A stretch of 64,000 nt of DNA from Cafeteria roenbergensis (taxonomy: Eukaryota; Sar; Bigyra; Bicosoecida; Cafeteriaceae), in assembly GCA_008330645.1 (NCBI GenBank), contig VLTN01000015.1, forward strand, positions 496,001-560,000, read 5' to 3'. Below the pieces are notes generated by a model that ran no database searches, was not told the origin of the DNA, and saw nothing but the letters and a program-made list of their open reading frames with translations. Within the stretch, counting starts at the first letter, position 1. Every line of letters starts with the position of its first letter. Shown one piece after another: positions 31,838-41,800 of this stretch. A program made the position numbers and the translations under genes.

Positions 31838-34800
31838 TTAGAGCGCCCCCGTAGCTCCCATGACCATGCGGACGCGCAGGCGGGCTGCCAGGTCAGACAC
31901 TCGCAGCCGCATGTTGCTCCCGCCTCCCGGCAGCCTGGGCGCGCTCACCCCCGCCATCACGCCTCCCCACGCCACGCCGACGGCCGCCTCCACCGCCACC
32001 CGGAAGGCCTCGGCGTGGCGCACGCTGCGCGCGTCCAGCCCCGCGTCCCCACCCTCGAGCGGCCTGCCGGACTCCGCCGCCTCAGCCGCCTGCGCCACCA
32101 GCCAAGCGGCCTTGTTCGGGGGCACGCCTTCCGCAGCCGCAGCCGCGGCCAGGGCCCTCGCCGCCGCCTCGATCATCGGGTCGGGCCCGCTGCCCGACGG
32201 CGCCGGCGCAGCGTTGCTCGCAAGGCTGCCGCTGCCGCTGGCACCGCCGCCGCCGCCGCCGCCGGTGCTGCGACCAGCTGGCATGCCCGCCTGGTCCCCG
32301 TGCCAGTCCTCTGCGCAGCCGACACAGCCGGCCTCCTGCACGGCCGCCACAGCGCTGCGGAGCGCGTTCGCAGCGTCTACCGGCCACCCCACCGACAGTG
32401 CCCTGCCTGACAGCACCGCGCCCAGCCGCCCCGCGCTCCCCCCCTGCAACCCCAACGAGTCGAGGCTCCCGCGCAGAGCGGCCTCCGCCACGGGCCGTGG
32501 CAGCGGGGTGAGGCCCAGTCCTCGAATCGCGTCGTTGAGACACGTCGCGTCACCTCCCCGAATCGCCGACGACAGCACCGCTGCGACTTCTGCGCTGCTC
32601 GCGGGAGGCCGCGACTGCCCCACGCGCTCCCACGACGATGAGCCAGCGCCCCGAGCGTACGCGCTCCCCGCACCAGGGCTTGCCGCACCGCCAATGGCGT
32701 ACGGGCCAAGACTTCCCGTCCAAGCCAACGGGCCTGCGGCATATGCGCCCCCCGCGTACGGGCCAGACCCCCGCGCAGGCCAAGGCGCCGGCAGGGCCGC
32801 GCCGTATGACCCGGCACCCGCTGCTGCTGCTGCGGGCAAGGCCGAGGCGAGGGCGGCCAGGAACCGGCTGACTGGCCCAGGCTGGGCGCTCCTGGGGCCG
32901 TACGCGCCGTAAGCCGTCCCCGCTCGCGTGGATCGGGCCAGTCGCCGAAGGAGGCGGCGGGCGATGCGGACAACGGCCACCCATGAGACGGCGGGTCTAG
33001 CGTAGGCTGCGCCGCCTGCTGGCCCAGCCGAGTACGCCTGCCCGCCACCAGCCAAGGCTGAGTAGGCGGACCCTGCGCCCTGCCAAGGCGGTGTTGGTCC
33101 GGGGGAGGTGTACGCTGAGCCAGCAGCCGCCGCAAGCGAAGAGGGGGCCTTGCCAGACTTGGCAGTCGCTGCAAACCAGTTCAGCATTGCGTTGCTCAAA
33201 TACGCCCGGCCCAGATACGGGGATCCGGGCCCAGCACCAGCAGCTCCCAAGTAGGCTAGGCCGCGATACGCCGCGCCGCCGGCAGCCGCCCCGAGCGGCC
33301 CCACAGCGTACGCCCCTCCCAGCGAGAAGAACCCTCGGGTTGCGGCGCTCCGTCTGCCGGCGAGAGGCGAGCCCTCCTCTGACAGGGGCGCCTCGGACGG
33401 CGGGGACGCGGGCGTTGCGCCGTCGTCCTCTACGGCCCTGCGCAGGATCAGGCCGGGGGCGCCGGGCCTGCCATAGGCATCGAGAGACGGCAGTGCGGCC
33501 GGCTGAGGGGGCCACCGCACCGGCACGGGAACGAGCGTCCAGCCGCTCCCGTCCACCACAGCAGTCACCCGCATCGCGGCACCATCAGCGGCGTGCCAGC
33601 CCCCATCGGCCAGGCGGCCCCGGGTCAGCAGCAGCGCCACCGAAGCATCCGAGCTCTTCACGAAGGTGGGCCACACACCACCAGGCGCGTGCGAAACAGC
33701 GCCGACGGAGGGATCGGCGGCATCCCCAGCGGGGCCGGAGAGGCAAGCCCAGGCACCTCCGGCGGCGTACATCACAACCCCCACCCTCGCCTTGCCACGG
33801 CAGAGCACGGCGGAGGCACCGGGGAGCACCCTGTCGGAGCTGCTCGCTGCGCCAGGCAGCCCCGCAGCCGCCAGCACCGAGCCGATCTGGGGGGGGGAGG
33901 TCTTTGCGCCGAGGGGCCCACTGCCGCTGGCCCACGCCCCCTCCCACCACGTCTGAATCGCGGGATTCGGAGCGAATGGGTGTGATGTGGGCGCCGCCGC
34001 TGGCACTGCTGCCGGCTGCAGCTGTTGGGCGCCGCCACCTTGCAACGGAAGGGCCGCAGCTGGCCTCGAAGCAGCTGCTGGCGATGCTTGAGCAGCTGCT
34101 GGCGACGCCTGAGCAGCTGCTGGCGGAGCTTGAGCAGCTGCTGGCGAAGCTTGAGCAGCTGCTGGCGACCCCTGAGCAGCTGCTGGCGAAGCTTGAGCAG
34201 CTGCTGGCGACCCCTGATCAGCTGCTGGCGACCCCTGAGCAGCTGCTGGCGAAGCTTGAGCAGCTGCTGGCAAAGCTCGATCTGGCAGCGTTGCAGCAGG
34301 TGGTGGCAGTGCCGAACCATCCGTCGTGACAGCATCTGGCGCCAATGGCTCCCTTGGAAGGCCGACCGAAGCCGTGGCAGTGGCCCTGCCCGCCGCTGCG
34401 GCGGAAGTCGCCGGGCAAGGCTCCGTCACCGGCGCGAGCTCCGGCAGAGCAGGCGGAGCCAGACGTTCAGCAAGGAGGCTCAGCGCCTGCCGCCAGGCCA
34501 GCGGGCGAAGTGGTATCTGGGGGTCCCCCTCTGCCGCTTGCCCTGCTGGCCCGGGCGGGGAGTCAAGGTGTGACCCGGTGCACGAGAGCGAATCTCCAGC
34601 GGAGTCGGAGTCACTCGCCGCAAGCTCGGGCATGGCCTCGCTGTCCACCTGGTCCCCGTCGCCGCCGACGGCCCAGGTCTGATGCCAGGCGTGCGAGCCG
34701 AGAATCCCGCGCTCGCCAGCCGCGGCGCCGTCGGGACGCCCTCCCCCCAGGTGCCTGGGAACGGCGTCGCGCCAGTGCGACGGGAAGAACGCTTGAGCCG

Positions 34801-36715
34801 GGCAGACGAACACGTGCCCGCCGTACTCAGTGGGGTCGCAGCGCGCGTCGCTGAGACGGGTCTCTGCCGCGGCAGCCCGAGGCGACGCTGCGCCCAGCGA
34901 CCCCAGCTCTGACGGCAACGCACCCCCCTCCAGCGGAACAGGCAGCTGCGCGGGGCCCACCAGCGCCGACAGCTCTGCACGGCGCGCGTTCAGCGCCGCC
35001 GCCTCGGAACGCGGCCACGGTGCAGCCGAAGCGGCGCCGCCTCGAGACTGCAGCGACGCCGTGCCGGCGCGGCCCGCGGCACTGGCAGCGAGGCGGGGCC
35101 GAGACAAGGCCAACCCGTGCGCGTCCGGGGGAGACGAGGCAGTCCAGGCGGGGGGCGTGACTCGGCCGGGGCCGTGGGGGCCCGATGCGAGGCGGAGTGC
35201 CCCGGCCGCCGGCAGACGCAACTGTGCAGAGCCAGCGGTGTCGGCGCCATCCCCGCAAGCCGCCAGCTCATCGAGCCATGGAGTCGAAGACGCATCGGCC
35301 ATGCCAGATCCCTCCGGCAGAGCACACCTGTCCAGCACGGCAAGCACGGCACTGAGCAGCACCGGCCCGGTCCCCTCCAGCACCTGGGACTCCGACACCG
35401 CGGCCAGCGCCCCCGCCGCAAGCACCGCTCCCAGAACCGGGTGGCCTCCCCGCGGCACGGCCAGAAAGCAGTTTTGAGCGACGCCCTCCTTGTCTCCTGG
35501 CACCACCAGCAGCGACCCGCCCGGCTCGGCACAGCCCGTGCCAGTCGCGGATCCAGTGAGCCAGGCGGGCAGTGGCGCGGTGCCCGGGGCGAGGTCGGTG
35601 TCGATGTACACGCCCCCACAGAGCCAGAGCAGGACGAGGCGGGCGAGGTCCACGCAGCGGACCCAGCGGCCCTCGGCAGCAGCCTTCAGATAGGCGGGGG
35701 CGAGGCCACGGAGGGACGGGTGTGCGGAGGCCGCGCGCACTGCAGCGAGGCACTGCGCCCCGTTGAGGACGGACACGGGGGCCCAGGCGGCACCGCTGCC
35801 GCTGCCGCTGCCGCTGCCGCTGCCGCTGCCGCTGCCGATGGCACCGGAAGCGGAGTCCCGTGCTGGGTTGAGGTGGCCGTCCCAAGCCTCGACGGTGCGG
35901 AGATAGTCTGCCGGCATCGTGTCGGCTGGCCGGTTGTTGGCGAGGGGGGAGGTGGGGTCGACCCACAGGAAGAAGGCCCCGAGGTTGGCTGGGCAGGGCT
36001 CCGCCAGCAGCGCCGCTGGCGCCGCTGCCGCTGGGGTATCCGCTCCGGAGAGCAGGTCCGACGATTCTGGGGAGAGGGCGTGCAGTCCGGGCGAGGCGGC
36101 CATGACAGGCCCCAGGCTCGGGGAGCCGTCGGCGGCAGTGGTGAAGAGGCAGCTCTCGCGGGGCAGGGCCGTGGGGTGCGTGTGCTGCGGCATGTGGGAC
36201 TGTGCCGGGTCTGGGGAGGAATGCTCGCCCGGGCTGGGACACGCCAGCAAGAGAGCAGACCCAAGGCACGGGTGCGTCAGGCCGCGGCCAGACACGGCCA
36301 TCGCTGCTTCCCGTCTGCTGCGAGCCGCTGCCGCGCTTGCTGTGGCCTTGGCCAGGGCCGTGGCGACGGTTTCCGATGAGGCGCGCAGCAGGTCGCGGAT
36401 TGCTGAGCCCAGACTCTCCGTTGCCGGCTCGCAGTCCTCGTGCGGAGCAGCCGGGCCGCGAGCAGCATCTAGCGCCGCGAACGCAGTCGGGGAGAGCCAT
36501 GAGAGCCGCACGCGAGAGAGCGCGAGTCGCGACCATTCAGGCGGGCTCGCAGCTGTCCGGGCTGCCGCTGTTGCTGTGTCGAATGCGCACGCCCAACGCA
36601 GCACCTGGTCCTCGTGATCGCACATCAAGTATGCGCTATCCAGCGAAGCAGCGACCTGCGGGGGCCAAAGGGTGCGGGCGTGCGGACGCGACGATTCGCC
36701 GCTTGTCGCGCGCAT
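31838..36715 (-). CDS. GT32-type glycosyltransferase fused to low-complexity repeats
   Basis: 1,625 residues from ATG 36715. Residues about 250-720 resemble the Gly_transf_sug/GT32 family (Och1-like): ANLGAFFLWVDPTSP, then VDLARLVLLWLCGGVYIDTD with the DxD metal/sugar-nucleotide motif near residue 367, VAQNCFLAVPRGGHPVLGAV, and the distal HVFVCPAQAFFPSHW and SHAWHQTWAV blocks. No signal anchor is evident at the N-terminus, unlike Golgi members of the family. The second half has 11 SPAAAQA heptads, a beta-like domain (VGVVMYAAGGAWACL), a region of AYxxG motifs, and a C-terminal helical region ending NMRLRVSDLAARLRVRMVMG. A (GS)n stretch (35803-35835) lies just before the catalytic core. The acceptor substrate is unknown. 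Confidence 0.75.
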   Translation of the reverse strand: MRATSGESSRPHARTLWPPQVAASLDSAYLMCDHEDQVLRWACAFDTATAAARTAASPPEWSRLALSRVRLSWLSPTAFAALDAARGPAAPHEDCEPATESLGSAIRDLLRASSETVATALAKATASAAAARSRREAAMAVSGRGLTHPCLGSALLLACPSPGEHSSPDPAQSHMPQHTHPTALPRESCLFTTAADGSPSLGPVMAASPGLHALSPESSDLLSGADTPAAAAPAALLAEPCPANLGAFFLWVDPTSPLANNRPADTMPADYLRTVEAWDGHLNPARDSASGAIGSGSGSGSGSGSGSGAAWAPVSVLNGAQCLAAVRAASAHPSLRGLAPAYLKAAAEGRWVRCVDLARLVLLWLCGGVYIDTDLAPGTAPLPAWLTGSATGTGCAEPGGSLLVVPGDKEGVAQNCFLAVPRGGHPVLGAVLAAGALAAVSESQVLEGTGPVLLSAVLAVLDRCALPEGSGMADASSTPWLDELAACGDGADTAGSAQLRLPAAGALRLASGPHGPGRVTPPAWTASSPPDAHGLALSRPRLAASAAGRAGTASLQSRGGAASAAPWPRSEAAALNARRAELSALVGPAQLPVPLEGGALPSELGSLGAASPRAAAAETRLSDARCDPTEYGGHVFVCPAQAFFPSHWRDAVPRHLGGGRPDGAAAGERGILGSHAWHQTWAVGGDGDQVDSEAMPELAASDSDSAGDSLSCTGSHLDSPPGPAGQAAEGDPQIPLRPLAWRQALSLLAERLAPPALPELAPVTEPCPATSAAAAGRATATASVGLPREPLAPDAVTTDGSALPPPAATLPDRALPAAAQASPAAAQGSPAADQGSPAAAQASPAAAQGSPAAAQASPAAAQAPPAAAQASPAAAQASPAAASRPAAALPLQGGGAQQLQPAAVPAAAPTSHPFAPNPAIQTWWEGAWASGSGPLGAKTSPPQIGSVLAAAGLPGAASSSDRVLPGASAVLCRGKARVGVVMYAAGGAWACLSGPAGDAADPSVGAVSHAPGGVWPTFVKSSDASVALLLTRGRLADGGWHAADGAAMRVTAVVDGSGWTLVPVPVRWPPQPAALPSLDAYGRPGAPGLILRRAVEDDGATPASPPSEAPLSEEGSPLAGRRSAATRGFFSLGGAYAVGPLGAAAGGAAYRGLAYLGAAGAGPGSPYLGRAYLSNAMLNWFAATAKSGKAPSSLAAAAGSAYTSPGPTPPWQGAGSAYSALAGGGQAYSAGPAGGAAYARPAVSWVAVVRIARRLLRRLARSTRAGTAYGAYGPRSAQPGPVSRFLAALASALPAAAAAGAGSYGAALPAPWPARGSGPYAGGAYAAGPLAWTGSLGPYAIGGAASPGAGSAYARGAGSSSWERVGQSRPPASSAEVAAVLSSAIRGGDATCLNDAIRGLGLTPLPRPVAEAALRGSLDSLGLQGGSAGRLGAVLSGRALSVGWPVDAANALRSAVAAVQEAGCVGCAEDWHGDQAGMPAGRSTGGGGGGGASGSGSLASNAAPAPSGSGPDPMIEAAARALAAAAAAEGVPPNKAAWLVAQAAEAAESGRPLEGGDAGLDARSVRHAEAFRVAVEAAVGVAWGGVMAGVSAPRLPGGGSNMRLRVSDLAARLRVRMVMGATGAL
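34060..34290 (-). repeat. 21-bp repeats encoding SPAAAQA heptads
   Basis: About eleven tandem 21-base units encode SPAAAQA-like heptads (variants with G, D or P) in the glycosyltransferase fusion. They probably form a flexible linker between the catalytic part and the C-terminal domains. Confidence 0.9.
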
Positions 36716-37445
36716 GTGTCTGAGAGTGCCGCGCACCTCCGGCGGTTGGGACGCTCAGCCGCGCAGGGGCTTGGGGAGCCGGCGACCACAATGAGCTCTC
36801 TGCCGGGAGATAGTCCGCGCCATGCATCGCGCGCCTCGGGGGAGGGCTCGCCGCAGAACTTTTTCGTGCCCAAGCTCACCACCTGCCAATCCAGGCTGTC
36901 ACTCGTCGGATCGCAGGCGAGCAGGCGCGGGTTGACCGCCCTGCCGGCCGGCGTGCCAGACATGCCGGAAAGCACGCTCGTCCTGCCGGGGATCCCGCTC
37001 GCAGGGCCGCCGCTGCCGCCCCTCCCTCGCGAACAGTCCGCGGACTGTGTGACCGACTGACCCCCAATCACGCAGTCAGACGGCAGAGCGAGTGTGTTGC
37101 GCTGGCCGGTCGGCCCGCGTTTGAGAGGCGCCGGCCGGGCCCCGTGGGCTCCTGGTCTGCTGCTGGACAAGGCAGGCGCCTGCGCTGGCTCTGGTCTGCG
37201 CGCCGGATCGCCCCGCCCACATACTGAGCCGCCGGGGGCCGCGGAGTCGCGCCCCGGCCAGCCGATATTTGGGCGCGGCCCAATAGCTCGGCCTGCAGAG
37301 CTCGAACTCGCCAGCCGCATCGCAGGCCTTTGCTCGCCACAGGGCCGCTCCAGAGAGGCCTCAGCGCGCGTCGCCAGGCCGCTCGGCCCCGCCCCGCGCC
37401 CCCAAAGGTTGCTTTTCCCTTGCTGCAGCTCGTCCGGGGCCTGAA
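36716..37445. promoter_or_regulatory. Divergent intergenic region
   Basis: 730 bases lie between the starts of the glycosyltransferase (minus) and the small secreted protein (plus). It contains one possible small plus-strand frame, described separately (36791-37060). Otherwise it is GC-rich sequence without a recognised TATA box, repeat or RNA gene. Confidence 0.4.
36791..37060 (+). CDS. Possible small hypothetical protein
   Basis: An 89-codon frame runs from ATG 36791 (MSSLPGDSPRHASRASGEGS) to a stop at 37060. Composition is not purely Ala/Arg (QNFFVPKLTTCQ is present), which is why I list it. It overlaps a promoter region and has no recognised domain or homologue. It may be a chance frame or the first exon of a longer gene. 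Confidence 0.3.
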   Translation: MSSLPGDSPRHASRASGEGSPQNFFVPKLTTCQSRLSLVGSQASRRGLTALPAGVPDMPESTLVLPGIPLAGPPLPPLPREQSADCVTD

Positions 37446-38402
37446 ATGATGCGCGGGACCGCCTGCGCTCTGGCAGCGCTGCTTTGCGCTTTGGCGTCGA
37501 TGGGGTCGGCGCTGCCCCAGGCCGGAGGACCGGGTCAGGCAGCAGCCGCTGCCAGTGGCACGCGGGATCGCGCCTTCCTGCGCCAGTCTGCGTTCAAGCA
37601 GGCGGCCTTGGGGCCTGACGCGGGCAGCGACTCGGCTGCAGCTGCTGGTGACTCCTCGGCAGGCGCCGCCAAGCCCGCCAAGGACAATTGGTCTGTGCAG
37701 TCGGTGAACCAGTGCATCCACCAGTCGGCAAAGAAGGGCGTCACTTCGAAAGTCTTGGTGGGGTGCGCGGTGCAGCTGGGCGCCCTCTTCGCCATGTCCC
37801 GGAGCGGCGAGCATCGGTTCGCCGCCTCACTGCAGCCCACGCAGGAGCAGGCGTTGGAGGTGGCCAAGTCTGGCCCATGCCAACAGCTCGGGTCGTCCTC
37901 CGTTTCAATGCTCTTCGGCTGCATGGTTAAGGCGCAAATGTCCCACAGCGTGGCAGAGGTTACCGGCGGCGTCAAGAAAGGGGTGGCCGCGACGGCCCAG
38001 GGTCTCAATGGAGTGCTGTCGGCCGGCACCTCGGCCCTTTCCAACGCTGGCAGCGTCCTCCTGGGCGGCAAGGCGAGCGCCAGTGGCGCTCCGGCGGAGG
38101 CGGCCCCGCGCTCGCTGGCAGAGCCGGAGCTCGGCGACCTGCTGCGGGCAAGGGGAGAGGGCGATGCTGTGGGCGCCAGCGGCGAGGCTGCTGAGCTGCT
38201 TGGACGTGCTGAGGTGGCGGCGGAAGGCATTGCCGGCAGCCTGGCGAAATCCCTCAACGGGTCGCCCGACGGTGGCAGCGCGGCCAAGGCCAAGGGCCCT
38301 GCTCGCTTTCTTGCTCTGGGACACGAGGTGGCCGTGCAAGTGTCCAAAGCAGCAGACTCGATCGAGCGCTGGGCGGAGGGAAAGCCCCCGGCGGGAGCCT
38401 AG
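37446..38402 (+). CDS. Small predicted secreted protein, hypothetical
   Basis: 318 residues from ATG 37446. A clear signal peptide (MMRGTACALAALLCALASMG) is followed by a low-complexity stretch. A Cys-containing helical core covers about residues 80-180 (NQCIHQSAKKGVTSKVLVGC and GPCQQLGSSSVSMLFGCMVK, four cysteines that could pair). A Gly/Ala/Ser repeat-like region and a final helix (HEVAVQVSKAADSIERWAEG) come after. There is no membrane segment after the signal peptide. I do not recognise the family. It shares the secreted, Ala/Gly-rich, sparse-Cys style of the giant protein at 11942-23955, including a short SRSG-centred resemblance, but homology is not shown. Confidence 0.75.
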   Translation: MMRGTACALAALLCALASMGSALPQAGGPGQAAAAASGTRDRAFLRQSAFKQAALGPDAGSDSAAAAGDSSAGAAKPAKDNWSVQSVNQCIHQSAKKGVTSKVLVGCAVQLGALFAMSRSGEHRFAASLQPTQEQALEVAKSGPCQQLGSSSVSMLFGCMVKAQMSHSVAEVTGGVKKGVAATAQGLNGVLSAGTSALSNAGSVLLGGKASASGAPAEAAPRSLAEPELGDLLRARGEGDAVGASGEAAELLGRAEVAAEGIAGSLAKSLNGSPDGGSAAKAKGPARFLALGHEVAVQVSKAADSIERWAEGKPPAGA

Positions 38403-38841
38403 GCCTGGGATTGTGTTGTTGCGGGCAAGCCCCACTGCCCCCGGCGCCTCGTCGCCTGCCCGCAGTGCCCCTTTGGGGCCACCCCTTGCATTGAGATCGT
38501 GTGTGCGTCAAGGCCTGGTGTGACCTGGCCAATGCGCTTCGCTTGCGCGCGTGCACATAATCGCCCGGGGAGTGAATCCGCATTCTGCCGCGCTGGGCGA
38601 CTCGCCACGACCTGGGCCCCCGTCCCCAATCGAGAAAGCACCGTTCGCAAGCAACCATGCGGGCCGGGAAAGCCGCGACGCCCACGCGAGTGCGTCCCTG
38701 AGGGCGCGGCCGGAGGTTTTCGTCGCGGGGAAGCAGAGCGGCAGTTGTCATTGTGCCGTTTTTCGGCCGCCTTTGCCCAAGGCGCCAGGGCGCTCGCTCA
38801 CTGCCTTGGCGCCGGGCCGCCAGCAGCGCGGGCCGCGTGTG
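38403..38841. other. Intergenic region between two plus-strand genes
   Basis: About 440 bases. The frame of the downstream gene stays open here but contains no ATG before 38842. It presumably holds the 3' end of the secreted-protein gene and the promoter of the next. No RNA gene or repeat was seen. Confidence 0.4.
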
Positions 38842-41800
38842 ATGTCGTCGCAGGCGCCCCTGATCAGCAGCACGGGCCGGCTGCTGGCGTACTCTTATGC
38901 AGCGTGCCGTGAATGCGTGCTGCAAGAGCAGGCCGCATCCAGCTCGCTGGCCAGCGGCTTCTCCGAGCTCCCGGGCGCCGTCCCCGGGGGTGCTGCTCGG
39001 CAAACCGACGCGGGCGGAGACTGCCCAGTCGAGTGGCCTTCGCGGGGCATTCTGAGCCACCCGTTGCTGGCAGCGTGCGCTGGCTTTGGTCCCACGGGGT
39101 CTCTGCCTTGCCCCCCCGACGACGAGCAGGCGAAGCTCCCCGGCTCGGCTGCCAAGCCCTCGGCGGGCGTGGCAGTCGCCGAAGCCATGGTGGCGAGCCT
39201 CAAGGCGGCAGCCGAGGCGGCATCGTGCGCTGAAGCGATCGTGCAGACTGCAGGCGCAACCATGCGCGGACTTGACGCCGCCCCGGACGGCGCGCGGAAC
39301 CTTGACGAGGACGGAGCTGCCCCGCTTGAGGTGCTGGCGACCGACCTGCTCGCGGCAGACGCGGCCCTGCGAGCGTGCGGGTTCCGCGTTCCGGCCGGGG
39401 TGGTCTGCGCGCAGACCCGCTGTCTGCACGCTGCGGCCGCGGCGCGGCTCGGCGAGTGGCGGTCCGCGAAGCGGTCCGCGGAGCGGGGCATCCAGCTGCT
39501 CGCTGCCTGCGGCGCCGTGTCCCTCGAATCCCTTCCGTCGCCCGACGTCTGGTGCGGAAGCGACAAGGCGCCCCAGATACCGGCGAGTGCCTTGCCAGAC
39601 GAGGCCGCGGCGCTGGACCCGGCAGCGTGGTCCGCTGGCGCTGTGGCCGGCGTGCTATGGGCATGCTTCTGCCGGGCAGCGGCGGTGCCTCAGGGCTGGC
39701 ACGACCTCGATGGTGGGTCGTTCCGCAGGGAGACGACTGCCTTGTCGGCGGAAGGCTCCGCCGTAACCGACGGACCCGCCGACCACCAGTGGTCTACAAG
39801 CGCGGCGCGTGCTCCTCCTCTCTCGCTGCGTGACGCTGAGTGGCGCGCGCAGGCCATGGCCGCGGCTGGGGCCTGGCACGGCTGCAGCGTGCCGGTGTGG
39901 GCAGCGTTGCAGGAGGTGGCGTGGGCGGCGCGGCAAGTGCACGGCAGCGCCATCCAGCAGGCCGCAGCTGCCGCCGCGCTCGGGGCGGGGAGGCGTTCCG
40001 ACTCGCCCGCTGATGTGGCAGGGGCTGGCGGTCGGCGTGGCAGGGCGCGCCGGGCGGACGGCCAGAGCGATGGCGACAGGGAGGGGGCGGGGGCCACGGA
40101 GGAGGGCGCGGCTGTGGCTGACGCGCGGCTCCGCGCCGAGGCGTTGAGCATGCTCGCGGCGCGGCTGCTGCGGTGCTGGCACGACCTGGCAATGGTGTGC
40201 TTGCCGCAGCGTGACATCCAGAGCGATACAAGCGACGAGGACGAGGACGAGGACGACAACGAGGAGGAGGCTGCGGCGCAGGCGGCGGCGGGCAAGGAGG
40301 AAGAGGAGGAGGAGGAGGAGGAGGAGGAGGAGGAGGACCCTTTCGCTGAGGAGCCGTCGGCCGATCGTGGTGGCCTTCCCCGCGGCGTGCGGGTAGGCTC
40401 CAAAGACCGCGAAACCTCGGCTGGGGCTGATGGCGACACGGTGTCAGTGGCGTGGCGCGCCGTCGCGGCACGGCTCTGTCCCGTGCGTCGCCCAGCCGTG
40501 CTCATCACGTGGGCACAGGTTCTAGCAGCGCTCAGGGCAGCCGCCGACGCCCCAGACGGCAGCGACGGCGCCGACGCCTCCGCCCCGCTGGGACTTGACC
40601 AGGACCTGGAGGGCCTCCTGGAGGAGAGCGACCCGCTCGCCCTCGCCCTGCTGCGCAGCCTCGCCTCCGTGATGGAGGCAGAGGCCTCGGGCAGGGAGGC
40701 CGGGTGGAGCCCCCGCCAGGCAGGCAGCCAGCGCAGCCTCGGGCGCGTCCGCGGCAGCGACGACGACGGCTTTGTGCCGGCAGAGCTGCTGGTCCGTCGA
40801 CCCGCCGCCGACGCCGTCGGTGCCGACGTCAGCATCGACGGCGACGTCGACGGCGACGCGGTGGCCCCCCACATCGCGGTGTCTTGCTGGGATGGCGCGC
40901 TGGCGGGCCGTGGCCTGCTCAGCTCTGCCGCGTCGCAGTCCGCCTTCAAGGCTGCGCGCCGCGCCGCCGGCCGGCGCATGGACCCCGTGTCGCTAGCCCG
41001 GCTGACGGTGGCCTTTAGGGCAGTGGACGCAGGCACGGGGTTTGCCTCTGCGGCAGCTCTGCGCCGATCGCTCCGAGGCGACGTCGACGCAGGGTCGTCG
41101 CTGTGGGCTGCGCAGCTAGCCGAGTCGCTCGTGCATCGCTCCTCCGAGGCAGCGCTGGCGACGAGCAGAGCCGGAGCGACCGCGGCCACGGCCGCGCGTG
41201 TCCTAGAGGCATCGCTGGACGCGGAGCCAGCCGCCCCAAGCCGCGCCCTCCCCCTCTACGGTGCGGGCGCGAGCATCGACGCCGGGGTGTCTGGCCGCCT
41301 CAGCGCAGCCCCGCGCGGCTGGGCGGCCGGCGATGCGCGCCGCGACCCCTCGGCCCGAGCCGGCTCTGCCAGTGGTGCTGGCGCAGCCGCCAGCTCTGCT
41401 GCCTCGGCTCTGCCAGAGGACCTGATCTCGTGGGAGGAGGCCGTGGTCATGGCGGCGGGACTCGGGGCGGCGGAGGGTGACGGCATCGCGGCCGTGACAG
41501 GAGCGACGGGGGCGAGGGGCGTCCTGGCGATGGATGCGAGCGCGGAGGGCGGCGCCGGCGGCGGCGCGGGTGCTGCTGCTGGCGATGCCTCCGAGGCGCT
41601 TGACGGGAGCAAGCTCTCCAACGGCTCCCACTCTGCGTCGGCGGGGACTGGCTCGGCCGCGGCCGCCGCTTCGGCCATCGTTCCGCTCGAGTCGGCCAGC
41701 CAATGGTGGGGCGTGACCGGCGCTGAGGTGTCCCGCTCCGGCGCCGTTGCTGCGGTTTCGCTGCTTGTGACGCTGGCCCGGGCCCGTGTCGGACTGGCGA

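Noticed and set aside
33091-34329. Plus-strand heptads resembling a leucine-rich coiled coil (LEQLLAK)
   Set aside because: They arise from the complement of the SPAAAQA repeats in the glycosyltransferase gene. The rest of that frame is Arg/Pro-rich noise.
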